Part shown: in pieces, positions 44,897-53,278 of the stretch
Numbering within the stretch: the stretch's first letter is position 1
Layout: every line of letters starts with the position of its first letter
Translations under genes and position numbers: made by a program
Source of the DNA: a bacterium UBP4_UBA6127
Lineage (GTDB): Bacteria; UBP4; UBA4092
Length of the DNA: 64,000 nt
Direction: 5' to 3'
NCBI GenBank assembly: GCA_002428325.1
Contig: DIVR01000007.1
Span: 1 to 64,000, forward strand
The notes under the pieces: model-generated
The model's input: the letters and a program-made list of their open reading frames with translations, nothing else
What the model was told of the DNA's origin: nothing
Database searches by the model: none

Positions 44897-47518
44897 ATGT
44901 TTAAATTTGGTTTGGGAATAGGGTTAGCAGTATTGTTAAGTATTCAAGGTTGGTGTGGATATTACACCAATATCAGTGAACGTTGGTTCAAACCACCCAC
45001 CCAGATAGGTTTCTATGAAAGCCCCGAGAACCTGTATATTGGAGATGCCGCTATTGATCCGGTTACGGGTTATCTGTTGATTCTGGATGGGGCAAAATAT
45101 GGGGGTACCGTATCCACCTGGAGCACCAAGGTAAATCCGGACGATACAGTATCCATTGCGGTACTAGACCCGGAATCAGGGCAATTTTACGGAAAAATCA
45201 CTTCAATTCCCTTTTTAAACGGATGGGGGGTCTCTCCCACCCGGATAGCCGTCAGTGAAGATGGGGTGGTTTTAGTTCATGGATATGAGGGTTCGATTTT
45301 AAGAATTTCATCCGCCACCACATGGAATGCCTCAGGGTCGCCGGTTGTATTACGAGCTTCCACCTATCGGCCGGAAGACCCCAGCCTGCCATTATATGGG
45401 GGTTCTATGGGATTTTCGGTGATAGGGAAATATAAAGAAGGCCGATGCTATATTGTGAACCATCGGGGAAATACTTTTTTTCTGTATAAAAACACCCCTT
45501 CTAATATTGATTCATTCAGTATGATACAGTATGGGGCTATTGCCTACGACACGACTTCCTATTCATCAGAAATGATTCAGGGATTGGAAATGACCCATGA
45601 CCTCAGGACAGTCTACACTTACCGAGGGTCAAACCTGGGAGTCCGAAAATTTGTCGGAGAACCTTTTAAAGGGTATGTACGGGATACCAGCACCCATTAT
45701 TCTTTCTACTGGGAAGCCAGTATGGATTGGGATCCTGAGTATAATCTAATTGCTGCTGCCGGGATTCATAATGATGTAGGCGCTGATACTACCCAGGACT
45801 ATATGCGAGTCTGTTTCCAGAATCTTTCCGGACAGCCGGTGGGAACCGGTAGTATATCCGCGGGAGTTTATACCCGGGCTTCCACCCCCAGGATTAATAA
45901 TGAAATTAGGGTTGGGGTTGCCATTGATACCACTCTGGGTAATATCTTTGTAGTCTCCAACTGTGGAATGATTAAATATGCCGGAAACAGAGTCACCAAT
46001 CCCCCAGTTGCCCAGGATTCGACCCCGGTTATAATGCCCAAACCTCAATCGGTTACCTGGTCAGAGGGAAGCTTGCCATTAGACAAGCTGATTTTCCCCT
46101 CTGCCCATTATGCGGATGTCAGTACCCGAATTGCCAGAGCCACCCAGGCCCTTCGCCAATTTTTGCAACCCGCCAGTCCTAGTGCCGGCGCCATTCCTCT
46201 TTATCTGGGAGTCCTGGGATACGACAGCACCGCTGACCAACAATGCCAGGCCGAAGGAATAACGGTTCCAGATAAAGCTGAAGGGTATGCCCTGTCGGTT
46301 TCTGCCAATGGAATCACTGTGGTTGGGAAAGACCTGCCCGGACTCTTCCATGGAATAATGACCCTCCACCAAATGAAACAATACAGTAATCCAGCCATCC
46401 TTCGATATGTAAAAATGGAGGATTATCCCAAGTTAAGTTACAGAGCTATCCATACCTTTACCGGGAAAGATGCCTTGGCGGAACAGAAACGGCTGATCGA
46501 TATGATGGCCCTTTGGAAGATGAATAATAATGTTCTTCAGATCGATTATATGGAATATAAGAATCATCCTGAAATCTATTATTCTCCTTGGGGACAAAGC
46601 CAGGCGGATGTGGCTGAATATATCAAATATGCCAACGACCGGTTTATTGATGTGGCTCCTCTGGTCAATGGACCCGGACATTTCACCTGGGCCTTTAGAA
46701 ATGGATATCATTGGGAAATATCAGAAGATACCACTATCACTGCTGGGACCCCCTATGCCTATTGCATTACTGATGAAGCCAGCTATGTATTCCTTTTTGA
46801 TATCTATGATGAGGTGGTAAGTTTGTTTAAGCCTAAATATTTCCATATCGGGCATGATGAGGTTTACTCGACCACATATACCACTTTCCCAGAGCGGTCT
46901 GTTGGATATACAGTTAGAGAACTGTTGGAAATGGATTTTGCCAAAGTCTCCCAGTATTTTGCCAATAAAGATATTGACCTGATGTTCTGGGGGGATATGC
47001 TACTGCACAAAACCGAATCTCCGGGAGCCGCTCTGGCTGCCACCTATACAGATGCCACTGGGATGAGGGCTAATCTGAAGGCAATCGAAGCCAATGCCGG
47101 ATACCCGAAGTACAACATTGCCGACTGGCATTATGGAGCCACTGCCCCGGGAAACTACGGGTCACTGACCGTCTTTAAAGCTGAAGGATACCCGACAATC
47201 CCTTCTCCCTGGTATGACCATGATAATATCAAGAATATTGCTCTGGCAGGGATTGAGCAGGGAAGCAAGGGACTCTTACAAACCACCTGGGCCGGGTTTA
47301 ATTTTAGTATTGAGGCCAATACCGGAAGCTATTACCAGTTTGAAGCCTATCCCTTGGCTGCAGACTATTCCTGGTCCGGGCGAAGGGATTATATCGTAGA
47401 ACTGCCATATTCACCCAAGACCCTTTTCTGGAACCAATGGAATACCCTTAAATCAGGAAATGAAACAGTAGTTTCTTCTGACCTGACAGATGTAAAGTAC
47501 TGGTATTTATTGGATTAA
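44897..47518 (+). CDS. Secreted GH20 family protein, long form with N-terminal propeller-like module (copy 4)
   Basis: This 873-aa near-duplicate of copy 3 has the signal peptide ending IQGWCG, the same module to about residue 370, the junction AQDSTPVI at Ala372, and the catalytic D654-E655 in FHIGHDEVYS. Both long copies read VNGPGHF where the short ones read NTPGH, and PWYDHDN where copy 1 has PWYGRDN, so their specificity may differ from copies 1 and 2. AAGGAG precedes the ATG. Confidence 0.9.
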   Translation: MFKFGLGIGLAVLLSIQGWCGYYTNISERWFKPPTQIGFYESPENLYIGDAAIDPVTGYLLILDGAKYGGTVSTWSTKVNPDDTVSIAVLDPESGQFYGKITSIPFLNGWGVSPTRIAVSEDGVVLVHGYEGSILRISSATTWNASGSPVVLRASTYRPEDPSLPLYGGSMGFSVIGKYKEGRCYIVNHRGNTFFLYKNTPSNIDSFSMIQYGAIAYDTTSYSSEMIQGLEMTHDLRTVYTYRGSNLGVRKFVGEPFKGYVRDTSTHYSFYWEASMDWDPEYNLIAAAGIHNDVGADTTQDYMRVCFQNLSGQPVGTGSISAGVYTRASTPRINNEIRVGVAIDTTLGNIFVVSNCGMIKYAGNRVTNPPVAQDSTPVIMPKPQSVTWSEGSLPLDKLIFPSAHYADVSTRIARATQALRQFLQPASPSAGAIPLYLGVLGYDSTADQQCQAEGITVPDKAEGYALSVSANGITVVGKDLPGLFHGIMTLHQMKQYSNPAILRYVKMEDYPKLSYRAIHTFTGKDALAEQKRLIDMMALWKMNNNVLQIDYMEYKNHPEIYYSPWGQSQADVAEYIKYANDRFIDVAPLVNGPGHFTWAFRNGYHWEISEDTTITAGTPYAYCITDEASYVFLFDIYDEVVSLFKPKYFHIGHDEVYSTTYTTFPERSVGYTVRELLEMDFAKVSQYFANKDIDLMFWGDMLLHKTESPGAALAATYTDATGMRANLKAIEANAGYPKYNIADWHYGATAPGNYGSLTVFKAEGYPTIPSPWYDHDNIKNIALAGIEQGSKGLLQTTWAGFNFSIEANTGSYYQFEAYPLAADYSWSGRRDYIVELPYSPKTLFWNQWNTLKSGNETVVSSDLTDVKYWYLLD

Positions 47519-47528
47519 TTCTTATATC

Positions 47529-47556
47529 CGGGAAACCTGAATAAAAGGGTCTCCCG
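47529..47556 (+). terminator. First hairpin after GH20 copy 4
   Basis: A 9-bp stem with one mismatch (47529-47537 with 47548-47556). No T run follows, so it may only stabilise the mRNA 3' end. Confidence 0.4.
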
Positions 47557-47580
47557 GTCCTGTCATTAAAACTTATATTG

Positions 47581-47618
47581 AGGGAATCTTCTTAAAAGGT
47601 TCCCTTTTTTTTAAACCT
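47581..47618 (+). terminator. Terminator after GH20 copy 4
   Basis: A 10-bp stem with one wobble pair (47581-47590 with 47596-47605) is followed by eight or more T residues. Confidence 0.85.
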
Positions 47619-47688
47619 CTTTGACCCTTCCTTTTATTTTGACAGAAACCCTCTAAATCCTAACTTCTTTATTATCAATAATATAATC

Positions 47689-47706
47689 TTTTGACAGCTG
47701 TCAAAA
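47689..47706. repeat. 18-bp palindrome family, copy 5 (exact)
   Basis: This exact TTTTGACAGCTGTCAAAA lies between the convergent GH20 copy 4 and aldo/keto reductase genes. A half-site TTTTGACAG begins about 52 bp upstream. Confidence 0.9.
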
Positions 47707-47855
47707 AGGATAAATACTCAATGATTCTATATGTCATCGTCTTTGTATATTCGGAATCATTACTGAAATCAGAAGGATATCGGAAACGGCACCAAGGGAG
47801 TGTCAACAAGATAAAATAGGGATGAAAAAGAGTTCAAGTGAAAAATTCTTCCCTG

Positions 47856-48968
47856 TTATAAAATCCCCAGCAATCCTTGATATTCATCCGGGGATAAAGG
47901 GGGAAGCTTGGATATAGCCAAATTCTCATTCAAATGAGAAAGATGGCTCATACCTACCAGACAAGAAGATAATCCGGGAACAGAACGGGTAAATTGTAAG
48001 GCTTTCTGAGCCGGCCTTTCAAGAGATTCAAAAGCAGAGGCCAGATGATCCGGCATATCCCCAATTAAATCTCCCTGTAAAAGGGGAGCGCTGGCATAGG
48101 TAATCATTTCTTCAGAAGCCGCAATCGAAAATACGGTAGCCGGTTCACCCTGATACTGTTGGTTTAGTTCCAACCAGCTTTCAGTCATTGCCATATTATA
48201 GGGAAACTGAAGGGCGCGAAAATGATGGGCCTCTCCCCCTGCCTCTCTGGCAATATTCAGAATTCGGGATAAATCCAAGAATTCCGTTTCCTCGGGTTCT
48301 ACCCGTAATCCTTTCCAGGTAGAAATACCATAATATCGAAGTTTCCCAGCCCGGACCCAATCTTCCATGCAGGTAAAAAGTCGGCTTAACCTTTCATATA
48401 ACAATTCAGGTTCAACAGACTCCAACTGGGTCTCAGGGTTATGAATAAAATAAACATCAATGGTTTTCAATCCCAAGTTATTCAGGCTTTGTTCCAATTC
48501 TGAAAAGATAAAATCAGGCGACAGGCAATGACACCCCATTACCAGGTCATCCATAGAGGCCAACCCCCTGTCAACATAGTATTTTCTGAAATAGTCCAGG
48601 TAGTCTTCCTGCCCCTGCTGAACAGAAAGAAAACCGCCCTTGGTTGAGATAACCAGTTCATCCCGTTGACAGAATCCTTTTTCCAGAAGAAGGCGAAGGG
48701 TCTTCCCAACAGTCTTCTCACTATGTTGGAACCGATAATTCAGAGCCGTATCCAGGACATTACAACCCATCCGTACTCCCTGGAGGAGGGTTTCAGCATA
48801 TCTGACATCTGTGGAGACATCCGGAGTCCCCAGATAGGTCCCCATTCCTAATGAAGAAAACCACAAATCTCGAGCTTCTCGATAAAACAGGGAATGGGTA
48901 AGAGGAAGCATTCGATTTCGATATCTGTCCGTACCCACTTTTGTGGCATATCCAATGATTCTTTCCAT
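47856..48968 (-). CDS. Aldo/keto reductase family oxidoreductase
   Basis: This NADPH-dependent TIM-barrel reductase has 370 aa. NVLDTALNYRFQHSEKTVGKTL carries the catalytic Asp and Tyr, ISTKGGF the Lys, and MGCHCL the His position. The chain is longer than typical AKRs, with extra residues around the QEDYLDYFRKYYVDRGLASMDD region. The ATG at 48968 has a strong AAAGGAGG upstream; a reading frame that continues to 49148 is not supported. Substrate unknown; it is a single gene. Confidence 0.87.
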   Translation of the reverse strand: MERIIGYATKVGTDRYRNRMLPLTHSLFYREARDLWFSSLGMGTYLGTPDVSTDVRYAETLLQGVRMGCNVLDTALNYRFQHSEKTVGKTLRLLLEKGFCQRDELVISTKGGFLSVQQGQEDYLDYFRKYYVDRGLASMDDLVMGCHCLSPDFIFSELEQSLNNLGLKTIDVYFIHNPETQLESVEPELLYERLSRLFTCMEDWVRAGKLRYYGISTWKGLRVEPEETEFLDLSRILNIAREAGGEAHHFRALQFPYNMAMTESWLELNQQYQGEPATVFSIAASEEMITYASAPLLQGDLIGDMPDHLASAFESLERPAQKALQFTRSVPGLSSCLVGMSHLSHLNENLAISKLPPLSPDEYQGLLGIL

Positions 48969-49244
48969 CGAAAACCTCCTTTCATCAAACACCTGAATAG
49001 ACTCTATGGCTTTATATGTGAAATAAATGAATAAACCAATCTCCCGACCTAAAGGCAATGAATCCTTTTCATAGAAAGCTATACTCCCCAAGCGTCTCGT
49101 TTTCTGAATGGACAGGCCTTCCTGCCCTATTGTAACCAAGAGAAGCAATGAATGGCAATTCTCCTTTGTTGAAATCTCCCTATAACAAAAAGAATGTAGA
49201 CCCCTGCCAATCCCAGTGCTAGAATGAGGCAGGAGGGAAAGACA

Positions 49245-50240
49245 ATGATACTAGGAGACCAACTAAACAACCTGCTGAAGATCATTGATGTAATGAACCA
49301 TACCATCCCTGCCGAAGAAACTTGCAGCATTTTTACCGAATCCTGCAGGAATATGTTTGCCTGTTCCTGTGTGGCCGTAATCATGTTGGATGAGACCACC
49401 GAGGAGCTTTACATCCGAGGCTCCCGAGGAATCAGTTATACCTTTACCAAGGAATTCAAGCGCTCTATAGGGAAAGATATTGTGGCTGAAGTCATCAGAG
49501 CCCAACAACCTATCTTGATTAATGAGATTGGTCCCGACTCTCCTTATTATGATGATTTAAAACTAGAACAGGATATGCAATCCTGTATTCTGGCTCCCAT
49601 TGCTTATGAGCAGAATGCGGCAGGATACCTTTATGCCTGCCACCCGGAAAAGAACCATTTTCTCCCAACGGATCGAACTCTCTTTTCTATTTTAGGAAAT
49701 GTAGTAGGCTTGGCCATCCATAAAGAACGCCTGATTCATTTGACTCGAAAACTGGCAACTATGGATGAGAAAGCCCATATTTTTACTTATTCCTATTTCC
49801 GGGAACGGGTCGAATATGAATTAATCCGGGCCAGAGAACAAAAATATCCGGTCAGCCTGATGCTGTTTGATATCGACCATTATAAAACCTATCGGGAAGT
49901 CCATGGAGAAAAAGCAGGGGAAGAATTGTTCCGAACCATTGTCGATATCATTCGGAATGAATTGACCGCTATTGACTTGATTGGCCGGCATGGACTCGAT
50001 GAAATCATTATCTGTAAGCCCAACACAGATTTCGACAAGACCCATTCATGCGCCAAACGAATTCTGGAAAAAGTTTCCCTCTACGATTTTGGTTCCGGAG
50101 TCACAGTGACCCTGAGCGGCGGCATTGTCATCACGAATCAACATGAACCAGTCCTGGTTGACCTCTTCCAGGAAGTAAGGGTCGCCATGCTCAAAGCCCA
50201 AAGGGCGGGACGAAACAAGTTTTGTGTAGCGGGCGAGTAA
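49245..50240 (+). CDS. GAF domain protein with degenerate GGDEF domain
   Basis: Residues about 20-155 form a GAF sensor domain (AEETCSIFTESCRNMFACSCVAVIMLDE...). Residues about 170-330 are GGDEF-like (YPVSLMLFDIDHYKTYREVHG), but the active loop reads RHGLDEI instead of GGDEF, with the first Gly-Gly lost. The protein may be a poor cyclase or a c-di-GMP/GTP-binding effector. The ATG at 49245 has GGAGGG about 8 nt upstream; 331 aa. Confidence 0.85.
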   Translation: MILGDQLNNLLKIIDVMNHTIPAEETCSIFTESCRNMFACSCVAVIMLDETTEELYIRGSRGISYTFTKEFKRSIGKDIVAEVIRAQQPILINEIGPDSPYYDDLKLEQDMQSCILAPIAYEQNAAGYLYACHPEKNHFLPTDRTLFSILGNVVGLAIHKERLIHLTRKLATMDEKAHIFTYSYFRERVEYELIRAREQKYPVSLMLFDIDHYKTYREVHGEKAGEELFRTIVDIIRNELTAIDLIGRHGLDEIIICKPNTDFDKTHSCAKRILEKVSLYDFGSGVTVTLSGGIVITNQHEPVLVDLFQEVRVAMLKAQRAGRNKFCVAGE

Positions 50241-50324
50241 TGAATTTCCTTGACCCCTTGGCTGAAGCATTCTATCATTTGGAAGTGATTTTGATTTATT
50301 GATTACTATAAAAAGGAGACTTTC

Positions 50325-50909
50325 ATGGGAACCTTAATTACCGGAGGCATGTTGATGATCGTCATACTGATTCTATTGGTTCTGGGAATTCTTTATGCCA
50401 TCGTCCAATATAATCGATTGATACGCATGCGGAATCAAATCGATGAAGGATGGGCACAAATCGATGTCCAGTTGCGACGACGTTTTGACCTTATTCCCAA
50501 CCTGGTAGAAACGGTTAAAGGATATGCTTCTCACGAAAGAGAAACCCTGGAAAAAGTAACTCAGGCCAGAGCTGCGGTTGCCAATGCCGGGTCAGGTGTC
50601 GCAAATCAGGCAGAAGCCCAGAATATGCTGACTGGTGCCCTCAAATCCCTGTTTGCGGTAGCGGAAGCCTATCCTGACTTAAAAGCCAATCAGAATTTTC
50701 TGGCATTACAGGAAGAATTGGCCGGCACAGAAGGAAAGATTGCATATGCCCGCCAGTATTACAATGATTCGGTAATGCAATTCAATGCCCTGCAGCAAAC
50801 ATTCCCGACCAATATTATTGCCGGGATGTTTGGATTCAAAGAGAAGGAATATTTCCGAATCGAAGAAGCGGCGGCACGGGAACCTGTCAAAGTCAGTTTT
50901 ACCAAATAA
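50325..50909 (+). CDS. lemA: LemA family protein
   Basis: This 194-aa protein has one N-terminal membrane helix (MLMIVILILLVLGILYAIVQYN), then the LemA signature (NQIDEGWAQIDVQLRRRFDLIPNLVETVKGYASHE) forming a helical bundle. The function of LemA is not well defined; it is often paired with HtpX, as here. AAGGAG precedes the ATG. A terminator separates it from htpX. Confidence 0.95.
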   Translation: MGTLITGGMLMIVILILLVLGILYAIVQYNRLIRMRNQIDEGWAQIDVQLRRRFDLIPNLVETVKGYASHERETLEKVTQARAAVANAGSGVANQAEAQNMLTGALKSLFAVAEAYPDLKANQNFLALQEELAGTEGKIAYARQYYNDSVMQFNALQQTFPTNIIAGMFGFKEKEYFRIEEAAAREPVKVSFTK

Positions 50910-50923
50910 ATAAGCATCTTAAG

Positions 50924-50959
50924 GGAGGAGGGTTGGAGGAACCGGCCCTCTTCCTTTTT
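50924..50959 (+). terminator. Hairpin terminator after lemA
   Basis: GGAGGAGGG (50924-50932) pairs with CCCTCTTCC (50946-50954) with one wobble, followed by TTTTT. Confidence 0.7.
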
Positions 50960-50976
50960 ATCATTTCAATCCCATT

Positions 50977-51897
50977 ATGATTAGAAATATAATTCAAGCC
51001 AATAAAACCAAATCCTGGCTGATTGTCTTTTTCTTTATGGTATTTGTCATTATTGCCATGTATATCATCTCTTCAGCCATGGGATATAGAGAGATTGCCC
51101 TTCCTTTTGCCCTGCTAGTCTCTTTTCTAGGGACATTTTTCAGCTATTACTATAGTGATAAGATTGTCCTGGGAATGAGCGGCGCCCGGCCTGCCACCCA
51201 TGAAGAAGACCGCATGCTGGATAATGTCGTTGAAGGCCTGTGTCTGGCAGCCGGGCTTCCCAAACCCAAGATATATGTCATAGAAGATTCTGCCCCTAAT
51301 GCGTTTGCTACCGGGAGAAATCCCCAGAATGCCGTCGTTTGCGTAACCACCGGACTTCTTGAAAAACTCAATCGAAGTGAACTGGAAGGGGTTATCGCCC
51401 ACGAGCTTTCCCATATCAAGAATTATGATACCCTGCTGATGACGGTTACGGCTGTCATGCTGGGGACATTGACCCTGTTATCGGAATGGTTCATGCGTTC
51501 TCTCTGGTGGGGTGGAGGCAGGGGAAGATACAGTTCCCGGTCTGATGACCGGCGGCAAGAAGGCGGCAGCAGCAGTGGAGCCGCTATTTTCCTGGTGATT
51601 GGAATCGTCTTTGCCATCCTGGCGCCCATTGTTGCCCAATTGATTCATCTGGCCATTTCCCGGCGAAGAGAATTTCTGGCCGATGCCAGTGGAGCCCTCT
51701 TAACCCGATACCCCAAAGGGCTGGCGGATGCTCTTAAGAAACTTTCTGCTGATACTGAACCCCTGGAAGCTGCCAATAAGGCAACCGCCCATCTTTATAT
51801 CGTGAATCCCCTGATTGAACATGGGGGGCTTGTCAATAAACTCTTCAGCACTCACCCTCCTACTGAAGAACGGATTGCTGCTTTAGAGAAGATGTAA
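50977..51897 (+). CDS. htpX: HtpX-like membrane zinc metalloprotease (M48)
   Basis: This quality-control protease acts on damaged inner-membrane proteins. Two N-terminal membrane helices, the zinc motif HELSH in GVIAHELSHIKNYD, two further hydrophobic spans and the downstream SRRREFLADASGALLT with the third zinc ligand are visible. The end STHPPTEERIAAL is typical. The length of 306 aa is normal. A Ser/Gly/Arg-rich loop (about 175-200) separates the membrane segments. No clear ribosome site. Confidence 0.95.
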   Translation: MIRNIIQANKTKSWLIVFFFMVFVIIAMYIISSAMGYREIALPFALLVSFLGTFFSYYYSDKIVLGMSGARPATHEEDRMLDNVVEGLCLAAGLPKPKIYVIEDSAPNAFATGRNPQNAVVCVTTGLLEKLNRSELEGVIAHELSHIKNYDTLLMTVTAVMLGTLTLLSEWFMRSLWWGGGRGRYSSRSDDRRQEGGSSSGAAIFLVIGIVFAILAPIVAQLIHLAISRRREFLADASGALLTRYPKGLADALKKLSADTEPLEAANKATAHLYIVNPLIEHGGLVNKLFSTHPPTEERIAALEKM

Positions 51898-51902
51898 CCT
51901 CC

Positions 51903-52973
51903 ATGATAAACCTTACCTCCCGAGAACGTTTTTACCGAATGTTTAACCACCAGGAAGCTGACAGGATCCCGATTGTCGATGATATCTGGGGAGCGACCCT
52001 TGAAAGATGGCATCAGGAAGGGTTACCCCAAAATGTCCACATCCCGGAATATTTTGATATTGATTATCTCCCCCAGATATGGACCGATATTTCTCCTCAA
52101 TATGAAATCAAAACGATTGAAGAGACCGATGAGTATATCATTCAAACCACGGCCTGGGGGGTCACTCAAAAGACCTGGAAACATCGAGCTTCCACTCCTT
52201 TATTTCTAGACCATGCTATTAAAGACCCTGACAGCTGGCAACAGGCTAAAAACCGGATGCTGGCCGAGAGTCCTGTCCGCATCAACTGGAAACAGCTTGA
52301 AAAAGATTATGCCTTATGGAAAGAGAAGGATTACTTTATTGAAGCGGCATTCTGGTTTGGTTTTGATGTGACCCATTCACAGGTAGTCGGGACCGAACGG
52401 TTATTAATTGCCATGGCAGAAGATCCTGAATGGTGTAGGGATATGTTTAATACCTTCCTGGATTTGAATATTACTTTGTATGAGCAAATCTGGCAGGCCG
52501 GTTATCATTTTGATGCCATCCACTGGTGGGATGATATGGGATATAAGGAGCATCCCTTTTTCTCCCTCTCCATGTATCGGGAACTACTGAAACCTGTCCA
52601 CAAAAGGGCAGTTGATTGGGCCCATGCCAAAGGTATCAAAACCCATCTGCATTCCTGTGGAGATATCAGGACCTTCATTCCCGATTTAATAGAAATTGGA
52701 GTCGATGCCCTGAATCCTCTGGAAGTGAAAGCCGGGATGAATCCAGTCCAATTAAAAAAGGATTATGGAGATAAATTAGTTCTCCATGGAGGTGTGAATG
52801 CAGTTCTCTGGGATGATTATGCAAGTATTACCGATGAAATGAAACAGGTTATCCCCATTCTTAAGAAAGATGGCGGTTATATCTTTTCCTCAGACCATTC
52901 GGTCCCCTCTTCAGTCAGCCTGGAGAACTTTAAACAGATTATTAAACTGGCCAAAGAATTAGGAAAATATTAA
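51903..52973 (+). CDS. Uroporphyrinogen decarboxylase (URO-D) family protein
   Basis: This 356-aa TIM-barrel protein of the URO-D superfamily (PF01208 type) has HLHSCGDIRTFIPDLIEIGVDALNPLEVKAGMN and the C-terminal GGYIFSSDHSVPSSVSLEN. His/Cys residues in that motif resemble the zinc site of corrinoid-linked methyltransferases (MtaA/CmuA-like). True heme-pathway HemE has a different N-terminus, and no heme genes are nearby. It starts 5 bp after htpX, but that adjacency gives no functional clue. Confidence 0.85.
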   Translation: MINLTSRERFYRMFNHQEADRIPIVDDIWGATLERWHQEGLPQNVHIPEYFDIDYLPQIWTDISPQYEIKTIEETDEYIIQTTAWGVTQKTWKHRASTPLFLDHAIKDPDSWQQAKNRMLAESPVRINWKQLEKDYALWKEKDYFIEAAFWFGFDVTHSQVVGTERLLIAMAEDPEWCRDMFNTFLDLNITLYEQIWQAGYHFDAIHWWDDMGYKEHPFFSLSMYRELLKPVHKRAVDWAHAKGIKTHLHSCGDIRTFIPDLIEIGVDALNPLEVKAGMNPVQLKKDYGDKLVLHGGVNAVLWDDYASITDEMKQVIPILKKDGGYIFSSDHSVPSSVSLENFKQIIKLAKELGKY

Positions 52974-53278
52974 TAAGAGATTTGATGAAGCAAGATACCT
53001 CTTGAATACATGGGGATAGCCCTCATCAATCATTCTCCATCACTGTTTATAATTCAGTTCAAAGGTTCAGAACCCCACTTCACACCCTATAACCTCTTAC
53101 CCTCAGCCACTTATCAAAAGTGGCTGACTCTCTTTGCCTGTTTATTATCCATTAAAAAAAGAGGAAGAAACCTCCCCCCCGGAAGGAATCTCCCTCTTTA
53201 CTCGACAGGCGATTGCCTGAAGTCCTCTATCCAAAAAGAACTTCTGTCTCAACCGTTACTCTTTTCCTCGATTTTCCT
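52974..53278. other. Convergent intergenic region, URO-D / GH4
   Basis: These 305 bp have one clear hairpin, a 9-bp stem CAGCCACTT (53104-53112) with AAGTGGCTG (53118-53126), but no strong T run on either side. It may end transcription from one or both genes. No gene is supported. Confidence 0.5.

Larger units (their letters stand above)
47519..47855. other. Convergent intergenic region after the GH20 array
   Basis: These 337 bp hold two hairpins (47529-47556 and 47581-47618), a half-site TTTTGACAG from 47637, and the full 18-bp palindrome at 47689-47706. No gene is seen. Confidence 0.7.

Noticed and set aside
51903..52973. Calling the URO-D protein HemE
   Set aside because: The sequence resembles the methyltransferase branch and no heme-pathway gene is near.
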